A stretch of DNA of 5,134 nt from Dehalococcoidia bacterium (GTDB lineage: Bacteria > Chloroflexota > Dehalococcoidia > Dehalococcoidales > DAOWKM01), in the NCBI GenBank assembly GCA_030643695.1, contig DAOWKM010000107.1, positions 1-5,134 of the forward strand. Direction: 5' to 3'. The position numbers and the translations under genes were made by a program. Under the pieces are notes generated by a model that was not told where the DNA came from, did no database searches, and worked only from the letters and a program-made list of their open reading frames with translations. Below, one piece after another: positions 1-4,466 of the stretch; the stretch's first letter is position 1; every line of letters starts with the position of its first letter.

Positions 1-495
1 AAATTTTTCAAAAGTTTTGTCAATTACATTTTCAAGCTTGTTAAACTTCTCGTTCAATGCCTCCACTTTTTCACTCAAACCAGATCCATCTGTCCCTAAC
101 TCCTCTGATTTTTCTTTGGTTTGTGCTTGTTCATATTGTGTGAAAATTACTAATCCGAAGACAATAACTGCTATTCCTACTCCAGTCATACTGACATCCC
201 AATTAGGTATTTCAGGCACTATATCCTTGTTGACGGAGAATAAGATAATCATGAGTCCTAAATAGACCATAAAAGCGCTGGTTATAGCTGAGAGCCATGT
301 AGCTTTTCTGAACAAAGCCACCATAAAGCAAAGGGCAAAAACTAGAAGAATCAGTGTTAATAGATACAGTGCCCCTGATAGTACGGTCTCTCTAAATACT
401 GATTCTCTAGATAGTAGGTAAGCTATGTAAACAATTGCTGAAATTGATATGCCGATTTTCATAGGTAGTTGTATTGACTTATTGTCTTTTGCCAT
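1..495 (-). CDS. Four-helix membrane protein with C-terminal coiled coil (partial, 3' end off the left edge)
   Basis: I do not recognise the family. The frame is open for 165 codons from ATG at 495 to the window edge. Four hydrophobic segments lie at about residues 13-28, 38-61, 66-87 and 104-119. The R/K-containing loop at 62-65 and the acidic loop at 88-103 fit an N-in, C-in topology by the positive-inside rule. The tail is highly charged, and L140, V144, L147, F151, L154, I158 and T161 or F162 have perfect 3-4 heptad spacing, so a cytoplasmic coiled coil is likely; what follows it is not in the window. The start is fixed by an in-frame TGA immediately upstream and a TAGGAG ribosome site 8 bases before ATG. 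It follows the DUF3644 gene by 47 bases on the same strand, so co-transcription is likely. Its codons are AT-rich compared with the metabolic genes. The role is unknown; a membrane-anchored partner or effector of the DUF3644 protein is my inference only. Confidence 0.75.
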   Translation of the reverse strand, partial: MAKDNKSIQLPMKIGISISAIVYIAYLLSRESVFRETVLSGALYLLTLILLVFALCFMVALFRKATWLSAITSAFMVYLGLMIILFSVNKDIVPEIPNWDVSMTGVGIAVIVFGLVIFTQYEQAQTKEKSEELGTDGSGLSEKVEALNEKFNKLENVIDKTFEKF

Positions 496-503
496 TCATC
501 AGT

Positions 504-509
504 CTCCTA
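504..509 (-). promoter_or_regulatory. Ribosome binding site of the membrane-protein gene
   Basis: TAGGAG on the minus strand ends 8 bases before ATG at 495. A second ATG at 499 is closer, but its frame stops after six codons, so this site selects the ATG at 495. Confidence 0.6.
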
Positions 510-542
510 ACCCTGTTGATAATATATAAGAGTCAGCATTAT

Positions 543-1508
543 TCATTTTATCTTCGCCTTACTTCTAGTGCGCACAAAGAAATCGGGATTTTTACTTGCC
601 TGCTTGACAATCCAATCAGTGAGTTTTTCACTATACTGAGGTGATGAAAATTTGGGGAAGTAGCAAAATTCAGCCTTAGTTGTGATATTAAAAGCCTTTT
701 TAATACACTGGAAATCGAAGGTATTGAACGGAGGTTTCCCACCTAACTTCTGATTGACTAACTTTACCAGCTCCGTTTGGCGATAAGGATGTGTCTTATT
801 CGGGTCTTTCGGCACCTCTAGTATTAACGCTTCTTTTCCGCTTATTCCTGAACTCAAGATAATATCAGCCTTATCAGGTTTCTTAACAATAGCAAGTTGA
901 AGGTCAATGGGGATGTAGAACTGTTGCGTAGCTTTACCAAGAGAAGTAGCTTGCTCTCGTATAGTTCTTTGGAACTCAGTAAGCCAGTGTACTGTCTCTG
1001 GAGATAATTTACGTGTCATCTTTGCATATTCTAATGAGTGCTGCTTCGGGTCAAAATCATAGATGAGCACCATCATTCCTAATGGTATTCGGTCGGACAG
1101 ATTAACACCAAACCAGTTTCGTAGTGCCTTCGGGTAGTTGAGCACCCCAGCTTGAAACAAGCCCATAATATCGATAGGGACAAACGGGATGATGAGGTGT
1201 GTTGCGTCATTCCTCAAATCGTAGATTTTCTTGATATTTAATTTTATGGGGTCGCTGTGTGACGTAAAAATACGGTTTAAGCAATCCTCCAGACTGAGAC
1301 TCCTGCGGGTTTCCCCCCTCTTCTTCTTACAGAAAATCCTTTTCCCTTCATGGAGAAGCTTCGCTTTCATAAGGAGTTCCCAAGAATTGCAGTATAGGAA
1401 ACAGAATGACTCCATTCTGTATTTAACCGAGGGCCTATTAATAGTTTCAAGGGCATGAATGAAAGCTTCAATGCTATTATCTATCAGATTTCTAGTAAGT
1501 CGCTTCAT
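543..1508 (-). CDS. DUF3644 domain protein with HEPN-like RN-x3-H motif
   Basis: A 321-residue protein, about the usual full length for DUF3644 proteins. The N-terminal half matches the family pattern I know: an opening helix (residues 8-24), then YRMESFCFLYCNSWELLMKA (30-49), SLEDCLNRIF (72-81), and LRNDATH (98-104). R99-N-x3-H104 has the spacing of the Rx4-6H catalytic motif of HEPN ribonucleases, so RNA cleavage is possible but inferred. The C-terminal part (about 240-315) has YRQTELVKLVNQKL followed by a helix and SPQYSEKLTDWIV, and looks like a compact helical, possibly winged-helix, module. The family has no established biochemical role that I can cite; it recurs in accessory regions. 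ATG at 1508 is the first possible start, because an in-frame TAG lies nine bases upstream; the ribosome site is weak. The gene precedes the membrane-protein gene on the same strand and is likely the first of a two-gene operon. Confidence 0.85.
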   Translation of the reverse strand: MKRLTRNLIDNSIEAFIHALETINRPSVKYRMESFCFLYCNSWELLMKAKLLHEGKRIFCKKKRGETRRSLSLEDCLNRIFTSHSDPIKLNIKKIYDLRNDATHLIIPFVPIDIMGLFQAGVLNYPKALRNWFGVNLSDRIPLGMMVLIYDFDPKQHSLEYAKMTRKLSPETVHWLTEFQRTIREQATSLGKATQQFYIPIDLQLAIVKKPDKADIILSSGISGKEALILEVPKDPNKTHPYRQTELVKLVNQKLGGKPPFNTFDFQCIKKAFNITTKAEFCYFPKFSSPQYSEKLTDWIVKQASKNPDFFVRTRSKAKIK

Positions 1509-1522
1509 TGTTCTCTACCCAT

Positions 1523-1550
1523 ATTCTACCACCTCTACTAGCGTATGCAA
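1523..1550 (-). promoter_or_regulatory. Candidate sigma-70-type promoter for the DUF3644 gene
   Basis: On the minus strand TTGCAT (1550-1545) is followed after 16 bases by TAGAAT (1528-1523), five of six matches to the -10 consensus. Transcription would start near 1516, leaving a leader of only about 8 bases before ATG at 1508. This fits the lack of a good ribosome site there. The -35 match is only moderate (three of six). Confidence 0.35.
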
Positions 1551-1561
1551 GCCTTTGCCAT
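1547..1561. repeat. Copy 1 of a shared upstream motif, GCAAGYCTTTGCCAT
   Basis: This 15-base block is 14/15 identical to 3109-3123, upstream of the PK-domain gene. It contains a small dyad, GCAA-N4-TTGC. A companion block ATATTCTAYCAYC lies at 1521-1533 here and at 3092-3104 in the other copy, in the same order and orientation. It could be an operator or a remnant of a dispersed repeat. Confidence 0.35.
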
Positions 1562-1586
1562 ACAAGCAATTCGCAAGGGTAGCTTT

Positions 1587-1604
1587 AAGGGGCGAAAGCC
1601 CCTT
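1587..1604. repeat. Hairpin with 7-bp stem and GAAA tetraloop
   Basis: AAGGGGC (1587-1593), GAAA loop, GCCCCTT (1598-1604): a perfect seven-base-pair stem with, when read on the plus strand, a GNRA-type loop. It has no run of T after it on either strand, so it is not a textbook terminator by itself. It lies just beyond the T-rich tract that follows the larger palindrome on the minus strand, and may be part of the same intergenic repeat unit. Confidence 0.6.
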
Positions 1605-1605
1605 C

Positions 1606-1647
1606 AAAAACAACATCCCCCTTCCCCTTATTAAGGGGAAGGGGGAT
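1606..1647 (-). terminator. Likely rho-independent terminator of the PK-domain/FAH operon
   Basis: Read on the minus strand, the 16-bp stem of the palindrome at 1615-1647 is followed within two bases by a T-rich tract, TTGTTTTT (1613-1606). It lies 25 bases after the FAH stop codon and before the DUF3644 promoter, which is where a terminator would be expected. The stem is unusually long for a terminator and the tract is interrupted by one G, so the element may be a repeat that also serves as terminator. Confidence 0.5.
1615..1647. repeat. 33-base perfect palindrome (16-bp arms, 1-base centre)
   Basis: The left arm ATCCCCCTTCCCCTTA (1615-1630) is the exact reverse complement of 1632-1647, with a single T between them. 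C-rich and G-rich runs make up most of each arm. Palindromes of this CCCCCTTCCCC / GGGGAAGGGGG type look like a dispersed intergenic repeat family rather than a site unique to this locus, but only one copy is visible in the window. Confidence 0.75.
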
Positions 1648-1661
1648 AAAGGGGAATAGGG
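1635..1661 (+). other. G-quadruplex motif
   Basis: Four G-runs follow each other on the plus strand: GGGG (1635-1638), GGGGG (1641-1645), GGGG (1651-1654) and GGG (1659-1661), with loops of 2, 5 and 4 bases. This fits the usual G3+N1-7 rule. The first two runs are also the right arm of the palindrome, so quadruplex and hairpin would compete. The plus strand is the template strand for the FAH transcript, so the RNA would be C-rich. Confidence 0.5.
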
Positions 1662-1671
1662 TTAATAGCCC

Positions 1672-2436
1672 TTATATGCTGTTCTTGACTACATAGTTTC
1701 TCAGCGTGCCTATTGGCTCTATGTTTATCTCTACCGTATCGCCGGGATACATCGGACCGATACCGCTGGGGGTGCCGGTGGCGATAATATCACCGGGCAG
1801 CAGGGTCATTACATTTGATATGAAGTTTATCAGTTCCGGGATAGTATAGATAAGGTCGCTGGTGTTACCTTGCTGTTTGAGTTCTCCATTGAGATAGGTC
1901 TTGAGGTCAACATTTTTGGGGTCAAGTTCAGTCTCAATGCAGGGTCCAACGGCAGCAAAGGTGTCAAAGCTCTTGGCTCGGGTCCACTGCCCATCCTTTT
2001 GCTGAAGGTCACGGGCAGTAATGTCGTTAAAGCAGGTGTAGCCCAGGACATAGTCCAGTGCTTTTTCTAGTGATACCCTCCACACTGGTTTCTTTATCAC
2101 TACTCCCAGCTCACCTTCATAATCAACTCTATATGAAGTGGAGGGGTAGATAATATTTTCATCTGGTCCGATTACTGCTGTTGATGGTTTGAGAAAAAGC
2201 AGGGGGGCATCGGGCAGAGGCGAATTGAGTTCTTTAGCGTGACTATGATAGTTAAGCCCCAGAGCCACTATTTTGGAGGGGGTGCAGGGGGATAGGAGTT
2301 TCACCTCGCTTAGTTGGTAATAGCAATCAGAGGGTTTGATGTGGCGGTAAGGCTTGTCCTCAATACCCTGAATAGATTCACCATTTAGTATGCCATACCT
2401 GACCTCATTGCCAGTAGCAAAGCGCACAATCTTCAT
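1672..2436 (-). CDS. Fumarylacetoacetate hydrolase (FAH) family enzyme
   Basis: A 254-residue cytoplasmic metal-dependent enzyme of the FAH / acylpyruvate hydrolase / 2-hydroxyhepta-2,4-diene-1,7-dioate isomerase family. Residues 1-50 match the small N-terminal domain common in bacterial members; the catalytic fold follows. The expected metal ligands are E107 and E109 (DYEGEL) and D138 (CFNDITARD). The catalytic His-Glu pair is H66 and E69 (NYHSHAKE), with the same spacing to the metal ligands as in FAHD1-type enzymes. RAKSFDTFAAVGP (153-165) and ATGTPSGIG (219-227) are the other family signatures, so the active site looks intact. The substrate cannot be read from sequence: candidates are an acylpyruvate, oxaloacetate or an aromatic ring-cleavage product. 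ATG at 2436 is chosen because it gives the usual N-terminus; an in-frame TAG lies 30 bases upstream, and the purine-rich AGAGGGA is too far away for a normal ribosome site. The gene follows the PK-domain gene by 59 bases and is probably in the same operon. Confidence 0.93.
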   Translation of the reverse strand: MKIVRFATGNEVRYGILNGESIQGIEDKPYRHIKPSDCYYQLSEVKLLSPCTPSKIVALGLNYHSHAKELNSPLPDAPLLFLKPSTAVIGPDENIIYPSTSYRVDYEGELGVVIKKPVWRVSLEKALDYVLGYTCFNDITARDLQQKDGQWTRAKSFDTFAAVGPCIETELDPKNVDLKTYLNGELKQQGNTSDLIYTIPELINFISNVMTLLPGDIIATGTPSGIGPMYPGDTVEINIEPIGTLRNYVVKNSI

Positions 2437-2495
2437 TGCTAACGCTAAGTTTACCAGTCCCTCTTGCTAGTTTCAAGCGGAAAGGGTGGTGGCTC

Positions 2496-3059
2496 TTAGA
2501 AGTGGGGTTTACAGAGAATTTCTTTAGCCTTGAGGTTAAAAAAGTCGTGGGTGTTGACTGGACTTAGTACTACAGCGGTATCAGCGCCTCGCCCAGTGCC
2601 GGCGATTGCAATGACATCCTCATCGGTGCGCACCAGCCCGCTATCAGTAGCCATCAAGGTTATCTCACAGGCAACCTTCATCCCCTGACCGAAAATGCGC
2701 AGAGTATTGGCAACTATATCCCCGATAATGTAAGTATTGAATTTGTCGCGCATAGCCTGGCTAAGTCCAGAAAAGGCGTGAGTAGTGGTAAGCAATATGC
2801 CTCCTTGGCTTTCAACTATTTGCTTATTCTCCTCTGTGAATTCCTGGGTATTAGGCATGCGGAAGCCAGTGATATGAGTTACCACGATAACCCTCAATCC
2901 TTGAAGGACACCCATTGCTTTTACTGCGGTGTCCCCGGTGGTGGATGCTACCAGTATAGTTTTGATACCCAGCTCCTCTGCTCGCTGTTTAGCAATGCGG
3001 AGCACCATATCAGTATTCTCACTATCAGGATTTTCAAAATAGACTGTCTTTACTTCCAT
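2496..3059 (-). CDS. Stand-alone pyruvate kinase alpha/beta (C-terminal) domain protein
   Basis: A 187-residue protein resembling the C-terminal allosteric domain of pyruvate kinase, without the catalytic barrel, as in the conserved family annotated 'pyruvate kinase alpha/beta domain-containing protein'. Visible blocks are ASTTGDTA (39-46, a phosphate-loop-like turn), VVTHITGFRMP (59-69), TTHAFSG (92-98), FGQGMKVACEITLMATDSG (123-141) and DVIAIAGTGRGADTAVVLSP (148-167). The length is complete for a single domain, so it is not a broken pyruvate kinase. Its molecular role is not established; binding a phosphorylated metabolite is a guess from the parent fold. ATG at 3059 is the first start after an in-frame TAA; AAAAGGAG lies 12 bases upstream, a slightly long spacing. 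It is transcribed leftward, divergent from argJ, and probably co-transcribed with the FAH gene, which suggests but does not prove a shared pathway. Confidence 0.85.
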   Translation of the reverse strand: MEVKTVYFENPDSENTDMVLRIAKQRAEELGIKTILVASTTGDTAVKAMGVLQGLRVIVVTHITGFRMPNTQEFTEENKQIVESQGGILLTTTHAFSGLSQAMRDKFNTYIIGDIVANTLRIFGQGMKVACEITLMATDSGLVRTDEDVIAIAGTGRGADTAVVLSPVNTHDFFNLKAKEILCKPHF

Positions 3060-3071
3060 CGCTGTTCTTGT

Positions 3072-3079
3072 CTCCTTTT
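3072..3079 (-). promoter_or_regulatory. Ribosome binding site of the PK-domain gene
   Basis: AAAAGGAG on the minus strand ends 12 bases before ATG at 3059. It is a good anti-16S match with a spacing somewhat longer than optimal, and it is the only SD-like site in the leader. Confidence 0.5.
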
Positions 3080-3093
3080 AGGTCCTTTTTGAT

Positions 3094-3099
3094 ATTCTA
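3094..3099 (-). promoter_or_regulatory. Candidate -10 element for the PK-domain gene
   Basis: TAGAAT on the minus strand (five of six to consensus) lies about 34 bases before the start codon, leaving room for the AAAAGGAG site. No convincing -35 hexamer is present 16-19 bases upstream; the shared GCAAGYCTTTGCCAT motif occupies that place instead, so activation by a protein bound there is conceivable. Confidence 0.25.
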
Positions 3100-3108
3100 T
3101 CATCGGAG

Positions 3109-3123
3109 GCAAGTCTTTGCCAT
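3109..3123. repeat. Copy 2 of the shared upstream motif, with a 5-bp dyad
   Basis: 14/15 identical to 1547-1561. In this copy the dyad is extended by one pair: GGCAA (3108-3112), four bases, TTGCC (3117-3121). It sits directly upstream of the candidate -10 of the PK-domain gene and in the argJ divergent gap, so it could be an operator affecting either side. Confidence 0.35.
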
Positions 3124-3129
3124 CTCAGA

Positions 3130-3158
3130 TTGGGGAAGATAATTTCTTTAGTGATAAA
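3130..3158 (+). promoter_or_regulatory. Weak candidate promoter for argJ-argB
   Basis: TTGGGG (3130-3135) and GATAAA (3153-3158) are 17 bases apart, with three and four of six consensus matches. A second possible -10, TATGAT at 3185-3190, has no good -35 and would put the transcript start almost at the start codon. Neither is strong. No leader peptide, attenuator or clear ARG-box palindrome is visible in 3124-3196. Confidence 0.2.
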
Positions 3159-3202
3159 TAGTCTCATTGCCTAGCTAAAGCCAGTATGATATAGTTTTGG
3201 TA

Positions 3203-4420
3203 ATGGACGCTAAGATTGAGTTTATTTCTGGAGGCACGGTTACCTCCCCCAAAGGGTTTCGTGCCGGTGCTACCTATGCCGGTATGAAGGAGAAGGCTGA
3301 AGATAGCCTAGACCTTGGTATTCTGTTTTCTGAAGTGCCTTGTGTCGCTACTGGAGTATTTACCACCAACCGAATTAAAGCCGCCCCGGTAGTTTTGTGT
3401 CAGCAGCGGTTACCAGCAAGCAGAGCAAAAGCGGTGGTGGTAAATAGCGGCTGTGCCAATGCCTGTAATGGTGGGCAAGGCCTGGCGGATGCTGCCGAGA
3501 TGGCAAGTTTAGCGGCTAGGAAGATTGGGGTATCACCTGAGGAGGTTCTGGTGGCTAGCACCGGGGTGATTGGGCAGTCGTTACCGATGAAGCTCATTCA
3601 AGCTGGCATAAAACAGGTTGTTCTTTCCAATAACGGCGGTCATAAGCTAGCCAGGGCGATGATGACCACGGATACTGTGCCTAAAGAGGCGGCAGTAACT
3701 GTCAATATTGGCGACGGTGAGTTTATTATTGGCGGGGTAGCCAAAGGCTCGGGGATGATTCATCCTAATCTGGCTACTATGCTTTGTTGGTTAACTACTG
3801 ATGCCGCCGTGGACATAGATTTTCTCAAGTTGGCACTGCGAAAGGCAGTAGATACTTCCTTCAATATGATTTCAATTGATGGGGATACTAGCCCTAGTGA
3901 TATGGTTTTGGTTATGGCTAACGGGCTAGCCGGTAATAAGCCGATTCCCCGGGATAGTAAGCAGGCTGATGCTTTTCAGCAAGCCCTTGACCTGGTTTGC
4001 CTCTATCTGGCTAAATCCATTGCCCGTGATGGAGAGGGGGCAACCAAGCTTATTGAGGTTAGTGTTAGCCGGGCGCTCAGTATTGCTGATGCCAGGCTAG
4101 CTGCCAGGACAATAGTAAGCTCGCCACTGGTGAAGGCAGCAGTATATGGCAGCGACCCTAATTGGGGGCGCATTATAGCGGCGGTGGGGCGGAGTGGGGT
4201 GGAGGTAGTGGAATCAAAGATTGACCTTCATATCGGGAATGTCTGTCTAGTAAAGGCTGGTTGTCCATTGCCGTTTAATCGGGGGGAGGTGGTAAATATA
4301 TTGCGTGGCAGTGAGGTGCTGATAAGTTTAAATCTTAACCTTGGTGACGCTACCGCCACTGCTTGGGGTTGCGACCTATCTGAGGAGTATGTAACTATAA
4401 ACAGCCAGTATACCACCTGA
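3203..4420 (+). CDS. argJ: Glutamate N-acetyltransferase / ornithine acetyltransferase ArgJ
   Basis: ArgJ moves the acetyl group from N-acetylornithine to glutamate, releasing ornithine and recycling the acetyl group in the cyclic arginine pathway; some members also use acetyl-CoA. With ATG at 3203 the protein has 405 residues, normal for the family. Hallmarks, numbered from that ATG: STGVIG (119-124) with the oxyanion-hole pair T120-G121; AKGSGMIHPNLATML (180-194) with K181 and the self-cleavage site A191-T192, T192 being the nucleophile of the beta chain; RDGEGATK with E278; and the C-terminal YVTINSQYTT with N400 and T405. All catalytic residues are present, so the protein should self-process into alpha and beta chains. 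TTG at 3197 is an in-frame alternative adding two residues; neither start has a clear ribosome site. Bifunctional or monofunctional activity cannot be decided from sequence. argB follows after 46 bases. Confidence 0.97.
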   Translation: MDAKIEFISGGTVTSPKGFRAGATYAGMKEKAEDSLDLGILFSEVPCVATGVFTTNRIKAAPVVLCQQRLPASRAKAVVVNSGCANACNGGQGLADAAEMASLAARKIGVSPEEVLVASTGVIGQSLPMKLIQAGIKQVVLSNNGGHKLARAMMTTDTVPKEAAVTVNIGDGEFIIGGVAKGSGMIHPNLATMLCWLTTDAAVDIDFLKLALRKAVDTSFNMISIDGDTSPSDMVLVMANGLAGNKPIPRDSKQADAFQQALDLVCLYLAKSIARDGEGATKLIEVSVSRALSIADARLAARTIVSSPLVKAAVYGSDPNWGRIIAAVGRSGVEVVESKIDLHIGNVCLVKAGCPLPFNRGEVVNILRGSEVLISLNLNLGDATATAWGCDLSEEYVTINSQYTT

Positions 4421-4454
4421 GGAGTCGTTTTTTAAAAGGAAGGTTTGAAAGGGG

Positions 4455-4460
4455 TTAAGG
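4455..4460 (+). promoter_or_regulatory. Ribosome binding site selecting the TTG start of argB
   Basis: TTAAGG ends six bases before TTG at 4467. No ATG or GTG lies between the in-frame TGA at 4446-4448 and this TTG, and the next in-frame GTG (4482) would remove the first beta strand, so this site decides the start. Confidence 0.55.
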
Positions 4461-4466
4461 TATAAA

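Noticed and set aside
17..265. 82-codon plus-strand open frame
   Set aside because: It lies antisense inside the 165-codon membrane-protein frame, which has its own ribosome site and a coherent membrane topology; the plus-strand peptide shows no family features.
497..499. ATG at 499 as start of the membrane-protein gene
   Set aside because: Its frame ends after six codons; ATG at 495 opens the long frame and has better spacing from TAGGAG.
1459..1659. 66-codon plus-strand open frame over the DUF3644 start and the repeat gap
   Set aside because: Its C-terminal residues are simply a translation of the palindrome and G-runs, and it overlaps the DUF3644 promoter antisense.
1587..1661. CRISPR-like or insertion-sequence end structure
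   Set aside because: There are only two unlike hairpins, no repeated units with spacers, no transposase, and no matching inverted repeat at the other side of the DUF3644 pair within the window.
2496..3059. Remnant of a truncated pyruvate kinase
   Set aside because: There is an in-frame stop just upstream, a ribosome site, a proper start and complete domain length, and no trace of catalytic-barrel sequence between 3060 and 3196.
2778..3092. 104-codon plus-strand open frame
   Set aside because: It is fully antisense to the PK-domain gene, whose conserved motifs fix the coding strand.
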